This document shows positions 41,301-52,706 of a stretch of DNA of 64,000 bases, one piece after another. Positions within the stretch are counted from its first letter, which is position 1. Each line of letters begins with the position of its first letter. Source of the DNA: JAFKFH01 sp017307375 (GTDB taxonomy: Bacteria > Pseudomonadota > Alphaproteobacteria > Ferrovibrionales > Ferrovibrionaceae); assembly GCA_965229335.1 (NCBI GenBank), contig OZ245874.1:4030001-4094000 (forward strand). The letters are read 5' to 3'. The position numbers were made by a program, and so were the translations under genes. The notes beneath the pieces were generated by a model that ran no database searches, was not told the DNA's origin, and worked only from the letters and a program-made list of their open reading frames with translations.

Positions 41301-42686
41301 ATGGCCGACGACAGCCCAGCGGCGGCGCCCGCGCCTGGCAGCGACGAACTGCTCCGCGTCGTCATCGAGAGCGCGACGGACTTCGCGATCTTCTCGATGG
41401 ACCCGACGGGCTTGGTCACCGGCTGGAACACCGGCGCCGAACGTCTGCTGGGCTACAGCGAGACCGAGATGCTCGGCCGGTCGGCCGACGCGATCTTCAC
41501 GCCTGAAGATCGTGTGGCCGGCAAGGCAGAGGAAGAACGCCGCGTCGCCACCGCCGAGGGGCGGGCAATCGACGAGCGTTGGCAGATGCGCAAGAACGGT
41601 GACAGGTTCTGGGCGTCGGGTCTGATGATGCCGCTGTCGGCTCCTGGCCTGGGCTATGTCAAGATCCTGCGCGACCGGACCGAGCAGCATCACACGGAGA
41701 TGCGGGTCCGGGAAAGCGAGGCGCGATTCCGCCTGCTGGCCACCAACATCCCGCAGTTGGTGTTCCGTGCCCAGGCCGATGGCCGGCGCAGCTGGGGCAG
41801 TCCGCAATGGATAGATTTCACCGGGCTGAGTTTCGAGGACAGCATGGGGTTCGGCTGGCTCGACGCGATCCATCCCGAAGATCGCGACGCCACCCTCGCC
41901 GCCTGGAACGACGCGGCGGAAATCGGCGAATACTATGTGGAACATCGGGTGCGACGGGCGACGACAGGCGAATATCGCTGGCACCAGACGCGCGCGCGTC
42001 CGATCCAGACGGGCACCGACGACCGCGATGTCGACTGGGTCGGAACGATGACCGACGTCCACGACCTGCGCGAGTTGCAGGGTCGGCAGCAGATACTGAT
42101 GGCCGAGCTGCAGCACCGTACCCGCAATCTGCTCGCCGTGACCCAGGCGATCGCGGCCCGGACGCTGCGGGCGAGCGCGTCGCTCGACGCGTTCAGCACC
42201 GAATTCGCCGGACGTTTGCGTGCGCTCAGCCGCGTGCAGGGCCTGCTTGCGCGCACCGACCAGGGTGCGATCGGGCTGCGCGAACTGGTATGGGGCGAGA
42301 TGGAGATGCACGGCGACATCGAAGGCAAGGTCACGATCACGGGCCCGACGGTGACACTGACCCCGACGACCGCACAGACGATCGGCCTGGCGCTGCACGA
42401 GCTCGCGACGAATGCCTTGAAACATGGCGCGCTGGCCCATGACGAAGGCCGGCTCGGCATCGGCTGGGACGTCGCCGCGACACGACCGGGGCATGCACTG
42501 GTTCTCGACTGGTGCGAATCAGGCGTCGCGCTGCCGCATGGCCGACCGCGGCACGCCGGCTATGGCAGCGAACTGATCGAGCGTGCCCTGCCCTACCAGC
42601 TCGGCGCCATGACCCGGCTCGACTTCACCGCCGACGGCGTGCGCTGCCGGATCACCATCCCCTTGCGGAGTGCAAACCATGGCTGA
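41301..42686 (+). CDS. HWE-family PAS sensor histidine kinase
   Basis: A 461-residue soluble kinase with two PAS domains ('ATDFAIFSMDPTGLVTGWN' and 'NIPQLVFRAQADGRRSW', each with a PAC segment) and an HWE kinase core: phosphoacceptor in 'LQHRTRNLLAVTQAI', 'LALHELATNALKHGAL' as the N-box, and 'GYGSELIERALPYQLGA'. The start is ATG 41301, with GGAGA six bases upstream. The 3' end overlaps the receiver gene by 8 bp. Such pairs often sit in alphaproteobacterial stress or light responses. Confidence 0.9.
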   Translation: MADDSPAAAPAPGSDELLRVVIESATDFAIFSMDPTGLVTGWNTGAERLLGYSETEMLGRSADAIFTPEDRVAGKAEEERRVATAEGRAIDERWQMRKNGDRFWASGLMMPLSAPGLGYVKILRDRTEQHHTEMRVRESEARFRLLATNIPQLVFRAQADGRRSWGSPQWIDFTGLSFEDSMGFGWLDAIHPEDRDATLAAWNDAAEIGEYYVEHRVRRATTGEYRWHQTRARPIQTGTDDRDVDWVGTMTDVHDLRELQGRQQILMAELQHRTRNLLAVTQAIAARTLRASASLDAFSTEFAGRLRALSRVQGLLARTDQGAIGLRELVWGEMEMHGDIEGKVTITGPTVTLTPTTAQTIGLALHELATNALKHGALAHDEGRLGIGWDVAATRPGHALVLDWCESGVALPHGRPRHAGYGSELIERALPYQLGAMTRLDFTADGVRCRITIPLRSANHG

Positions 42687-43041
42687 GCCGCGCCGGCGGA
42701 TCCTCGTGGTCGAGGACGAATACATCATTGCCGTCGATCTGGCGGACGCGCTCACCGAAGCCGGCATCGAGGTGGTCGGGCCGGTCGGCAACGTCTCGCG
42801 GGCGCTGGCGTTGATCGAGGCCGAACCACTCGATGGCGCGATCCTCGACATCAATCTCGCCGGCGATGCCGTCTACCCGGTCGCCGACGCCCTGCGCGCG
42901 CGCTTCATCCCTTTCGTCTTTGCCACCGGCTACGACCGGTCGGCCATCGCCAGCGGCTATGAAACGGTGCCGCGCTGCGAAAAGCCGGTCGACGGAAAAC
43001 GCGTCGCCGACCTGCTTTTCCGCTCGATAGCCGACCGGTGA
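42679..43041 (+). CDS. single-domain response regulator
   Basis: A 120-residue receiver with no output domain: 'ILVVEDEYIIAVDLADAL', phospho-Asp in 'GAILDINLAGDAVYP', 'FVFATGYD' and Lys in 'RCEKPVDGKRV'. It overlaps the HWE kinase by 8 bp, so it is its likely phosphorylation partner. It resembles the small receivers paired with HWE kinases in alphaproteobacteria. Confidence 0.92.
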   Translation: MAEPRRRILVVEDEYIIAVDLADALTEAGIEVVGPVGNVSRALALIEAEPLDGAILDINLAGDAVYPVADALRARFIPFVFATGYDRSAIASGYETVPRCEKPVDGKRVADLLFRSIADR

Positions 43042-43049
43042 GGCCGGCG

Positions 43050-43415
43050 TCACATCCCCGGCGGCACCTTGTCGAGGAAACCGGTGACGGCCTGCAGGCG
43101 CCCTTCGGCCACCAGGCCGAAGTCGGTCCCCTTGATCATGTCGGGGATGCCGGCCGGGCCAAGCGCCCAGGAAAACCGGATCTTGTCGCCATAGCCGTCG
43201 ACGGCACCGTCGAGGATGAAGCGGAAATCGGGAAACCTGGCCCGCACGCCGGCGATCATCGCCTCGATACCGTCGTGGCCCTGCCCCTGCATCAGCGGGT
43301 CCACATAGGCGCAGCTTTCGGTGAAGGTGCGGGCGACCAGGGCGCGGCGCGCAGCCGCGTCGACCTCGTTCCAGGCGGCGATGTAGTTTTCGGCGACGGT
43401 CTTCAGGTCGGTCAT
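43050..43415 (-). CDS. NTF2-like (SnoaL-type) protein
   Basis: A 121-residue alpha+beta barrel protein: 'VAENYIAAWNEVDAAARRALV', 'CAYVDPLMQGQGHDGIEAMIAGVRARFPDFRF', 'DKIRFSWALGP' and 'GLVAEGRLQAVTGFLD'. The start at ATG 43413-43415 has GGAGG upstream. Members are small hydrolases, isomerases or orphan binding proteins; no function can be fixed here. Confidence 0.85.
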   Translation of the reverse strand: MTDLKTVAENYIAAWNEVDAAARRALVARTFTESCAYVDPLMQGQGHDGIEAMIAGVRARFPDFRFILDGAVDGYGDKIRFSWALGPAGIPDMIKGTDFGLVAEGRLQAVTGFLDKVPPGM

Positions 43416-43475
43416 GACGGCCTCCATTGGCTTTGCGATGAGGCCGATGCTGCCAGCCGCCGGCGGTGTCGTCGA

Positions 43476-45416
<1,941 letters not shown>

Positions 45417-45454
45417 CACCCGTCTCCCTCCCGGAAATCCGCCCTTCCAGCGGC

Positions 45455-45469
45455 TGGCACACTTGTTGC
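45455..45469 (+). promoter_or_regulatory. sigma-54 (-24/-12) promoter of the cyanate operon
   Basis: TGGCAC (45455-45460), five bases, then TTGC (45466-45469) match the consensus TGGCACR-N4-TTGC exactly in sequence and spacing. It lies 42 bp upstream of the cynA start codon and points into the operon. Confidence 0.85.
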
Positions 45470-45511
45470 GTTGCACAAACCAGGCCGGTTCATCGCCAGA
45501 GGAGGGGTGCC

Positions 45512-46870
45512 ATGGGAATGTTCGACGATCCGCTCGATGCCACGCGGAAGCTGAGCGCCAGCGGCTGCGGCTGCGGGCGACATGCAAGCCAGGCAGACCA
45601 TGATGCGGCGACGGCCGGATCGGAGGCGCGGATGTCGCGCGCGGTCGAAAGCGCCGTGGTCCGGGCGCTGTTTCCGGAGGATGCGACGCGCCGCGGGTTC
45701 CTCAAGGCGGTCGGTGGCTCGACCGCGCTGGCCGCGATCAGCCAGATCCTGCCGCTGGGCCAGGTGACGGACGCGCTGGCCCAGGGTGGTCCGCTCGAAA
45801 AGAAGGACCTCAAGATCGGCTTCATCGCGATCACCTGCGCAACCCCGATCATCATGGCCCATCCGATGGGCTTTTATTCCAAGCAGGGCCTGAACGTCGA
45901 GGTGATCAAGACGGCCGGCTGGGCCGTCATCCGCGACAAGACGATCAACAAGGAATACGACGCCGCGCACATGCTGTCGCCGATGCCGCTGGCAATCTCG
46001 CTCGGCGCCGGCGCCACGCCCCTGCCCTACACCGTGCCGGCGATCGAGAACGTCAACGGCCAGGCGATCACGCTGTCGGTGAAGCACAAGGACAAGCGCG
46101 ACCCGAAGTCCTGGAAGGGCTTCAAGTTCGCCGTGCCCTTCGACTATTCGATGCACAACTACCTGCTGCGCTACTACCTCGCAGAGAACGGCGTCGATCC
46201 CGATGCCGACGTGCAGATCCGGGCGGTGCCGCCGCCCGAGATGGTCGCCAATCTTCGTGCCGACAATATCGACGGCTTCCTGGCGCCCGATCCGGTGAAC
46301 CAGCGCGCGGTCTATGACGGCGTCGGCTTCATCCACATGCTGTCGAAGGAAATCTGGGACGGCCATCCCTGCTGCGCCTTTGCCGCATCGAAGGAATTCG
46401 TCACCTCGATGCCGAACACTTACGGTGCGCTGCTGAAGGCGATCATCGAAGCCACCGCCTACGCCTCGATCCCGGAGAACCGCAAGGAGATCGCGAACGC
46501 GATCGCGCCGGCCAACTACCTCAACCAGCCGCCGGTGGTGGTCGAGCAGGTACTGACCGGCACCTATGCCGACGGTCTGGGTACGGTGAAGAAGGATCCG
46601 AACCGCATCGCCTTCGATCCTTTCCCCTGGGAATCCTTCGCGGTATGGATCCTGACCCAGATGAAACGTTGGGGGCAGATCAAGGGAGAAGTCGACTACA
46701 AGTCGATCGCCAATCAGGTCTTCCTGGCGACCGATGCCGCGCGGCTGATGAAGGAGGCCGGCATGACGCCGCCGGCTGCCGGCTCGAAGACCATCGTCGT
46801 CATGGGCAAGCCGTTCGATGCGTCCAAGCCCGACGACTATGTCAATTCCTTCGCGATCCGACGGACATGA
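45512..46870 (+). CDS. cynA: cyanate ABC transporter substrate-binding protein (NrtA/CmpA family)
   Basis: A 452-residue protein with a twin-arginine signal ('ATRRGFLKAVGGSTALAAI') unusually deep, at about residues 64-82 after a Cys-rich N-terminus (GCGCGRH). The binding domain follows: 'LKIGFIAITCATPIIMAHPMGFYSKQGL', 'NKEYDAAHMLSPMPLAISLG', 'GFLAPDPVNQRAVYDGVGF'. NrtA/CmpA homologues bind nitrate, bicarbonate or cyanate; the downstream cynS points to cyanate. GGAGGGG precedes the ATG. The stop overlaps the permease start (ATGA). Confidence 0.87.
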   Translation: MGMFDDPLDATRKLSASGCGCGRHASQADHDAATAGSEARMSRAVESAVVRALFPEDATRRGFLKAVGGSTALAAISQILPLGQVTDALAQGGPLEKKDLKIGFIAITCATPIIMAHPMGFYSKQGLNVEVIKTAGWAVIRDKTINKEYDAAHMLSPMPLAISLGAGATPLPYTVPAIENVNGQAITLSVKHKDKRDPKSWKGFKFAVPFDYSMHNYLLRYYLAENGVDPDADVQIRAVPPPEMVANLRADNIDGFLAPDPVNQRAVYDGVGFIHMLSKEIWDGHPCCAFAASKEFVTSMPNTYGALLKAIIEATAYASIPENRKEIANAIAPANYLNQPPVVVEQVLTGTYADGLGTVKKDPNRIAFDPFPWESFAVWILTQMKRWGQIKGEVDYKSIANQVFLATDAARLMKEAGMTPPAAGSKTIVVMGKPFDASKPDDYVNSFAIRRT

Positions 46871-47706
46871 CGGGGTCGCTCACCATCCGCGCCGCGCTCG
46901 TGTCGCTGCTGCTGCTGGCCACGTTCCTCGGCCTGTGGCAGCTCGGCACGATGGGCAGCGGGCCGGCCGCGGACATGGATCCGGAATATGCCAAGCTGAT
47001 GGGCCAGACCGCGACGCAGGGGACTTCGGCGATGCCGGGCCCCGGTGCGGTGGGCGCCCAGCTCTGGCATCACCTCGCCGATCCCTTCTACGATCGCGGA
47101 CCCAACGACAAGGGCATCGGCATCCAGCTCGCCTTCTCGATCGCCCGGGTCTTCGCCGGCTATCTGCTGGCAGTCCTGGTCGCCCTGCCGCTCGGCTTCC
47201 TGATCGGGATGTCGCCGCTGATGAACCGGGCGCTCAATCCCTATATCCAGATCCTGAAGCCGATCTCGCCGCTGGCCTGGATGCCGCTCGCGCTCTACAC
47301 GATCAAGGACTCGGCGATCTCGGCGATATTCGTGATCTTCATCTGCTCGGTCTGGCCGATGCTGGTCAATACCGCGTTCGGCGTGGCAAGCGTTCGGCGC
47401 GAATGGCTGAACGTCGCCCGCACGCTGGAAATCCCCCCGGTGAAACGGGCCTTCACCGTGATCCTGCCGGCGGCCGCCCCGACCATCCTGACCGGCATGC
47501 GGATCTCGATCGGCATCGCCTGGCTGGTCATCGTCGCCGCCGAGATGCTGGTCGGCGGTACCGGTATCGGCTATTTCGTGTGGAACGAGTGGAACAACCT
47601 GTCGATCACCAACGTGATCACGGCGATCCTGCTGATCGGGCTGGTCGGCATGGTGCTCGATCAGGCGCTTGCCCGCCTCGCCCGGCTCGTGAGCTATCCC
47701 GAATGA
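46867..47706 (+). CDS. cynB: cyanate ABC transporter permease
   Basis: A 279-residue inner-membrane permease of the NrtB/SsuC type: an N-terminal membrane segment, a periplasmic stretch, and the transport domain with 'FSIARVFAGYLLAVLVALPLGFL' and the ATPase-contact loop 'VARTLEIPPVKRAFTVILPAAAPTILTGMRISIGIAW'. Its ATG overlaps the binding protein stop and its stop overlaps the ATPase start, showing tight coupling. Confidence 0.9.
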   Translation: MTGSLTIRAALVSLLLLATFLGLWQLGTMGSGPAADMDPEYAKLMGQTATQGTSAMPGPGAVGAQLWHHLADPFYDRGPNDKGIGIQLAFSIARVFAGYLLAVLVALPLGFLIGMSPLMNRALNPYIQILKPISPLAWMPLALYTIKDSAISAIFVIFICSVWPMLVNTAFGVASVRREWLNVARTLEIPPVKRAFTVILPAAAPTILTGMRISIGIAWLVIVAAEMLVGGTGIGYFVWNEWNNLSITNVITAILLIGLVGMVLDQALARLARLVSYPE

Positions 47707-48557
47707 GCGGCCCGCTGATCTCCATCGAGGGCATCGCGCGGCGGTATGGCGGCCCGGCGATCTTCGAGGATCTGTGGCTCGGCATCGACCGCGGCGAGTT
47801 CGTCTGCGTGATCGGGCATTCGGGCTGCGGCAAGACCACGGTGCTGAACATTCTTGCCGGCCTGGACAAGCCGTCCGATGGTGTCGTCGTCGTCGACGGC
47901 AAGGCGATCGACGGTCCGGCGCTCGACCGCGCCGTGATCTTCCAGGGCCATGCCCTGTTCCCGTGGCTGACCGTTCTGGGCAACGTCGCCTATGCGGTCG
48001 GCGCCCGCCACCGCGACTGGTCGCGGGCGAAGATTCGGGCCCATGCGCTCGACTACATCCGGCTCGTCGGGCTGACGGGCGCCGAAGGCAAACGGCCATC
48101 GGAACTCTCCGGCGGGATGAAGCAGCGCGTCGGCATCGCCCGCGCCCTGTCGCTCGAGCCGAAGATGCTGTTGATGGACGAACCATTCTCGGCCCTGGAC
48201 GCACTGACGCGCGGCACGCTGCAGGACGAGGTCCGGCGGCTGTGCCACGGCACCGGCCAGACCGTCTTCATGATCACCCACGACGTCGACGAAGCGATCT
48301 ATCTGGCCGATCGCATCGTGTTGATGACCAACGGCCCCGGCGCGCTGATCGCCGAAACCGTGGTCAACCCGCTGCCGCGCGATCGCGACCGGCTCAATGT
48401 CCATCGCCACCCCGACTACTACGCGCTGCGCAACCACCTGATCGACTTTCTCGTCACCCGCTCGCGCAGCTTCAAGGACGAGATCGCGGGCCTTGCCTGG
48501 GATCGCCGGCATCCGCCGGCCGTCCGTCCGTCCGCCACCCCCTTCGTTCACCCTTAG
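47703..48557 (+). CDS. cynD: cyanate ABC transporter ATP-binding protein
   Basis: A 284-residue ATPase of the NrtD/SsuB type: Walker A 'GHSGCGKTT', Q-loop 'VIFQGHALFPWLTV', signature 'ELSGGMKQRVGIARAL', Walker B 'LLMDEPFSALDALTR' and the switch His in 'FMITHDVDEAIYLADRI'. It completes the uptake system with the preceding two genes. The ATG overlaps the permease stop (ATGA). Confidence 0.92.
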   Translation: MSGPLISIEGIARRYGGPAIFEDLWLGIDRGEFVCVIGHSGCGKTTVLNILAGLDKPSDGVVVVDGKAIDGPALDRAVIFQGHALFPWLTVLGNVAYAVGARHRDWSRAKIRAHALDYIRLVGLTGAEGKRPSELSGGMKQRVGIARALSLEPKMLLMDEPFSALDALTRGTLQDEVRRLCHGTGQTVFMITHDVDEAIYLADRIVLMTNGPGALIAETVVNPLPRDRDRLNVHRHPDYYALRNHLIDFLVTRSRSFKDEIAGLAWDRRHPPAVRPSATPFVHP

Positions 48558-48568
48558 GAGAAACCGGG

Positions 48569-49054
48569 ATGAAACGCGCCGACCTCACTGAAAAGATTCT
48601 CGACATCAAGCGCGAGAAAGGCTGGAGCTGGAAACAGATCTGCGAGGAGATCGGGGGCTTCTCGCCGATCCTGATCACCGCGGCGCTGCTGGGCCAGATG
48701 AAGCTGACCAAACCGCAGGCGATGAAGGCGGCCGAACTGTTCGGCCTCTCCACGGTCGAGGAGCGGATGCTGAACGAAGTACCGCATCGCGGCACCCTGA
48801 CCGGCCCGCCGACCGACCCGCTGATCTATCGCTTCTACGAACTGGTCTCGGTTTTCGGGCCGACCTGGAAGGAATTGATCCAGGAGGAATTCGGCGACGG
48901 CATCATGTCGGCGATCGATTTCGACTTCACGATGGAGCGCCTGCCCGACCCGCGCGGCGACCGGGTCCAGATCACGATGTCCGGCAAATTCCTCCCCTAC
49001 AAGTACTACGGCGCCACCGGCAACATACCGGCGTACGGCTACAAGGAAGAATAA
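48569..49054 (+). CDS. cynS: cyanate hydratase (cyanase)
   Basis: A 161-residue enzyme converting cyanate and bicarbonate to CO2 and carbamate (then ammonia). An N-terminal helical domain ('GWSWKQICEEIGGFSPILITAALLGQMKL') is followed by the unique catalytic domain 'PLIYRFYELVSVFGPTWKELI', 'EEFGDGIMSAIDF' with the Arg, Glu and Ser expected in the active site, and 'GKFLPYKYYGA'. TAGGAG lies 8 bases before the ATG. No carbonic anhydrase gene (cynT) is in the operon. Confidence 0.97.
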   Translation: MKRADLTEKILDIKREKGWSWKQICEEIGGFSPILITAALLGQMKLTKPQAMKAAELFGLSTVEERMLNEVPHRGTLTGPPTDPLIYRFYELVSVFGPTWKELIQEEFGDGIMSAIDFDFTMERLPDPRGDRVQITMSGKFLPYKYYGATGNIPAYGYKEE

Positions 49055-49057
49055 GTT

Positions 49058-49104
49058 CCGACGGGCGCCGCCCGCCGCCGGCGCGTGGCGCCCCTTCCCG
49101 TCGG
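49058..49104 (+). terminator. hairpin after cynS
   Basis: Outer arms CCGACGGG / CCCGTCGG (49058-49065, 49097-49104) and inner overlapping arms GGCGCC / GGCGCC give a large GC-rich stem directly after the cynS stop. No T-run follows; a likely end of the cyn operon. Confidence 0.5.
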
Positions 49105-49205
49105 CAAATCGTCATGCCGCGTTAACCAATCGTTGCTGATTCTTGTACCAAAGTCGTGGCGGCGCGGCGCCGGCCGCGCGCATTGATCCGTGGGCAAGCA
49201 GCTGC

Positions 49206-50708
49206 GTGAGCAAGACGATCGACAAACTCGCGGCATATCGCAGGATCCCGAGGCGGGCGGCCGCGGGCGATCCGTTCTCGTCGCTCGCCTCGCAACCGGC
49301 CAGCCCTGGCCTGCGCGCCCTTGCCCTGTGGTTCTGCGTCGTGCTTGGCGCGATCACGGTGGCCACCCTGCCATTCTCCAGCCAGATCGGGCCACCAATC
49401 CCGGCCTTCCTGCCGATCGTGCAGACATTGTCGGCCTCCAACTATCTGGTAACCGCGTATCTGATCTTCGGTCACTACCGGGGAACCGGCAATCCGGCAC
49501 TGCTCTATGTCGGTTGCGGCAGTCTCTATACCGGCCTTCTGATGATCATCCAGTTCCTGGCTTTCCCCGGCCAGATCCTGCCCGACCGCGCCGTCTTCAC
49601 CGGCGGGCCGCAGACGATGATCTGGCTGTGGTGCTTCTGGCACCTGGGTCCCTTCCTCGGCATCCTGATCTATACGGCCAGCGACCGGCTGCTGCCGCGC
49701 GCCGCGGCCCACGAAGGTCGCCGGGGGGCCGCATGGACCGCGCTGGGCGTGACCCTCGTGCTGTTCGTGGCGACGGTCGCGATGGTCACGGTCGGCCACG
49801 ACCACCTGCTGCCGCTGGACCGCGATGGCCGGCTCAACCAGATGACCAGTTGGGGGCCAGGACCGCTGATCGTCGCGATGATGGCGGGCGCGCTGGTCCT
49901 GTTCTGGCACACCACCCATTTCCGGACTGTCCTGCAGGTCTCGCTCGGCGTCGCCTTCTTCGCCCTGCTGCTCGATTGCGCGGTCACCATCGCCGGGGCA
50001 AGTCGCTACGCGATCGGCTGGTATATCGGCCGGATGTTCGGGGTGGTCTCGTCAGCCATGCTGTTGCTGCTCTACCTGCACGAGATCAACCGCGCCTACA
50101 TGGCGACGGCCGCCGATGCACAACGTCTCGCGCGCTCGAACGAGCGGCTCGAGGCGGAAGTCGAAAAGCACACCGCCGAGGCGATCACCGCACGGCACGA
50201 CGCGCTGACCGGCCTGCCCGGCCGCACGCACTTCCTCGAACTCGCGGCAGCGCTGCATCGGGAATGCGCGACCCGGAAGCGGCCGCTGGCAGTGCTATTC
50301 ATCGACCTCGACGGCTTCAAGCAGGTCAACGATATCTTGGGCCATGCGCGAGGCGACGCGGTACTGGTTGCCGTTGCCCGCATTCTTGCAGGCGTCGTCC
50401 GGTCCGGCGATCTGGTGGGGCGGCTGGGCGGGGACGAATTCGTCATCTGCATGGCAGGGGCGCCCGACGGTGTGAAGGCGACGGCGGCGGCCGTCGCCCA
50501 GCGTATCGTCGACGCGGTGGCCCGGGTCGGCGACGGCATCGGCTGCAGCGTCGGGGTCGCCTATTGCAGCCCCGACACGCTGGGGTTCGACGTGGCGCTG
50601 GCCCGCGCCGACGCCGCCATGTACGACGCCAAGCGCAATGGCAAGAACCGCGTCTCGGTCGGGCTGATGCCGGCACCGACAGACGGTTTTCCGATCGACC
50701 GCAGATAG
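49206..50708 (+). CDS. membrane diguanylate cyclase (GGDEF)
   Basis: A 500-residue protein if started at GTG 49206 (TTG at 49143 is a longer alternative; neither has a strong ribosome binding site). About eight membrane segments fill residues 35-300, a short coiled coil follows, then a complete GGDEF domain: 'RHDALTGLPGRTHFLELAAAL', 'LFIDLDGFKQVNDILGHARGD', active loop RLGGDEF, and 'ADAAMYDAKRNGKNRVS'. It should synthesise c-di-GMP in response to an unknown membrane signal. Confidence 0.88.
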   Translation: MSKTIDKLAAYRRIPRRAAAGDPFSSLASQPASPGLRALALWFCVVLGAITVATLPFSSQIGPPIPAFLPIVQTLSASNYLVTAYLIFGHYRGTGNPALLYVGCGSLYTGLLMIIQFLAFPGQILPDRAVFTGGPQTMIWLWCFWHLGPFLGILIYTASDRLLPRAAAHEGRRGAAWTALGVTLVLFVATVAMVTVGHDHLLPLDRDGRLNQMTSWGPGPLIVAMMAGALVLFWHTTHFRTVLQVSLGVAFFALLLDCAVTIAGASRYAIGWYIGRMFGVVSSAMLLLLYLHEINRAYMATAADAQRLARSNERLEAEVEKHTAEAITARHDALTGLPGRTHFLELAAALHRECATRKRPLAVLFIDLDGFKQVNDILGHARGDAVLVAVARILAGVVRSGDLVGRLGGDEFVICMAGAPDGVKATAAAVAQRIVDAVARVGDGIGCSVGVAYCSPDTLGFDVALARADAAMYDAKRNGKNRVSVGLMPAPTDGFPIDRR

Positions 50709-50757
50709 CTAAGCTAGCCCCGGCAAATCGATGAATAGCGATTCACGGGGAATCACC

Positions 50758-51534
50758 ATGGGATATCGGCCGTTCGACCTGACCGGCAAAGGCGTCGTCG
50801 TCACCGGCGGCAATGGCGGCATCGGCTATGGCATGGCGGAAGCGCTGGTCCAGGCCGGCGCGTCGGTCGTCATCTGGGGCACCAACCAGGCCAAGACCGA
50901 CGAGGCGGCGCACCGGCTGAGCGCCCTGGCGACCGGCAAGGTAGCGGCGCTGACCTGCGACGTCGGGAATTCGGCGGCGGTCGAGGCGGCGACCGCACGG
51001 TCGGTTGCGGCCCTCGGCGGCCGGCTGGACGGCTGCATCGCCAATGCCGGCGTGATCGGTCGGGCGCCGAGCTTCGTCGAGATGAGCGACGAGGAATGGC
51101 GCCGGGTGATGGCGATCAATCTGGATGGCGCCTTCTTCACCCTGCGTGCCGCCACGCGCGCGATGATCGCCGCGGGCAACGGGGGCTCGCTAATCGGCAT
51201 CGCCTCGACCGCCGCGATCGAGGGGGCCGCCCGCAACGAGCAGTACGGGGCGTCGAAGGGCGGGCTGATCTCGATGATCAAGGGCCTGGCGGTCGAACTG
51301 GCGCGGCATCGCATCCGCGCCAATTCGATCCTGCCGGGCTGGATCGCCACCGACATGACGACGGCCGCGACCTCGAACGACAAGTTCGTCGGCGCGGTAA
51401 TGCCGCGTATCCCAGCCCGCCGTTGGGGCGAGGCGGGTGATTTCGGCGGCATCGCCGTCTATCTGACCTCGGATGCCTCATCCTACCATACCGGTGACAG
51501 CTTCGTGATCGACGGGGGCTATACGATTTTCTGA
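50758..51534 (+). CDS. short-chain dehydrogenase/reductase
   Basis: A 258-residue SDR: cofactor motif 'VVVTGGNGGIGYGMAEAL', 'CIANAGVIGRAP' (NAG), catalytic Ser in 'IGIASTAAIEG' and YxxxK in 'QYGASKGGLISM'. The C-terminal 'YHTGDSFVIDGGYTIF' is typical. It is a classical NAD(P)-dependent oxidoreductase; the substrate is unknown. The start at ATG 50758 is preferred over an upstream in-frame codon. Its stop overlaps the channel start (TGATG). Confidence 0.9.
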   Translation: MGYRPFDLTGKGVVVTGGNGGIGYGMAEALVQAGASVVIWGTNQAKTDEAAHRLSALATGKVAALTCDVGNSAAVEAATARSVAALGGRLDGCIANAGVIGRAPSFVEMSDEEWRRVMAINLDGAFFTLRAATRAMIAAGNGGSLIGIASTAAIEGAARNEQYGASKGGLISMIKGLAVELARHRIRANSILPGWIATDMTTAATSNDKFVGAVMPRIPARRWGEAGDFGGIAVYLTSDASSYHTGDSFVIDGGYTIF

Positions 51535-52682
51535 TGACGTCGTCGCGCCAGCGCCTGCATCTCATCCTCGATCCCGAAGTCGCGCTGCCCGGGGCGCAGC
51601 GCTTTCGTTTTGCCCAGTTGATGCTGATCCTCATCGGCATCGGCTGCACCCTGGTCGATTCGATTCCGGGCATCGATCACCAGCTGCAGATGGCCGTCGA
51701 GATGGCGATCGCCCTGGTCGGGCTCGCCTTCGCGTTCGAATACGCGCTGCGCCTGTGGTGCGCCCCGGACCTGCCGCGGCTGACCTGGCTGAACCCGGCC
51801 GCGGCGCGGTGGCAATGGGCCCTGTCGCCGGCCGGCATCGTCGACCTGCTGGCGATCCTGCCGGTTACCGGCGCCTTGACCTGGGGCATGATCCTGCCGC
51901 CCGATTTTGCGGCGGTGATGGTGCTGCTGTTCATGCTGAAACTGTCGGCGCATACGCCGGGCGCGCGCCTGATCGGCCGGGTGATCTACAACGAGCGGCG
52001 CACGCTGCTGGTGGTGATGATCATGTTCGGGATCGTGCTGATCGCCGCCGCGACGCTGGCCCATATCGCCGAACGCGCCGACCAGCCGGAGATCTTCGGC
52101 AGCATCCCCAAGGCGCTGTGGTGGGCGATCGTCACCCTGACGACCACGGGTTACGGCGACGTGGTGCCCCAGACCGCCTTCGGCCGGATCATCGCCGGCT
52201 TCGTGATGATCTCCGGCATCGGCGTGCTGGCATTGCTCGCCGGCATTCTCGCGACCGGCTTCTCCGAAGAGGTGAAGCGCCGGGATTTCGTGCGCATCTG
52301 GGAACTGGTCGCCCGCGTCCCGCTGTTCTCGGGCATCGGCGCCCAGGCCATCGCCGACGTGGTCGCCCGACTGAAGGCCCGCTATTTCCCGCCCGGCGCA
52401 ATGGTCGTGCGTCGCGGAGCGCCCGGCGACAGCATGTTCTTCATCGCCGCCGGCGAGGTCGAGGTGCGCTTGCAGCCGGAAAGCGTCATCCTGTCGGAAG
52501 GCATGTTCTTCGGCGAGATGGCGCTGCTGGACCGCCGGCCGCGCTCGGCCGACATCGTGACGCTGACCTCCTGCACGATGCTGGTGCTGGCCATGCCGGA
52601 CTTCTTCCAGCTTGCCGGCCAGCACCCGGCGCTGGCCAAGGCGATCGAGGCAGAAGCGGCGCGGCGGCGCGGGGAAGGATAG
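51534..52682 (+). CDS. cyclic-nucleotide-gated potassium channel (MlotiK1-like)
   Basis: A 382-residue protein with six membrane segments, selectivity filter 'TTTGYGDVVP' near residue 205, and a C-terminal cyclic-nucleotide-binding domain ('YFPPGAMVVRRGAPGDSMFFIAAGEVEVRL', phosphate cassette 'FFGEMALLDRRPRSAD'). The fourth segment has few positive charges, so gating is by ligand rather than voltage. It is translationally coupled to the SDR gene. Confidence 0.92.
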   Translation: MTSSRQRLHLILDPEVALPGAQRFRFAQLMLILIGIGCTLVDSIPGIDHQLQMAVEMAIALVGLAFAFEYALRLWCAPDLPRLTWLNPAAARWQWALSPAGIVDLLAILPVTGALTWGMILPPDFAAVMVLLFMLKLSAHTPGARLIGRVIYNERRTLLVVMIMFGIVLIAAATLAHIAERADQPEIFGSIPKALWWAIVTLTTTGYGDVVPQTAFGRIIAGFVMISGIGVLALLAGILATGFSEEVKRRDFVRIWELVARVPLFSGIGAQAIADVVARLKARYFPPGAMVVRRGAPGDSMFFIAAGEVEVRLQPESVILSEGMFFGEMALLDRRPRSADIVTLTSCTMLVLAMPDFFQLAGQHPALAKAIEAEAARRRGEG

Positions 52683-52706
52683 AAAGGCACGGGCTCTGCC
52701 GGCCCG

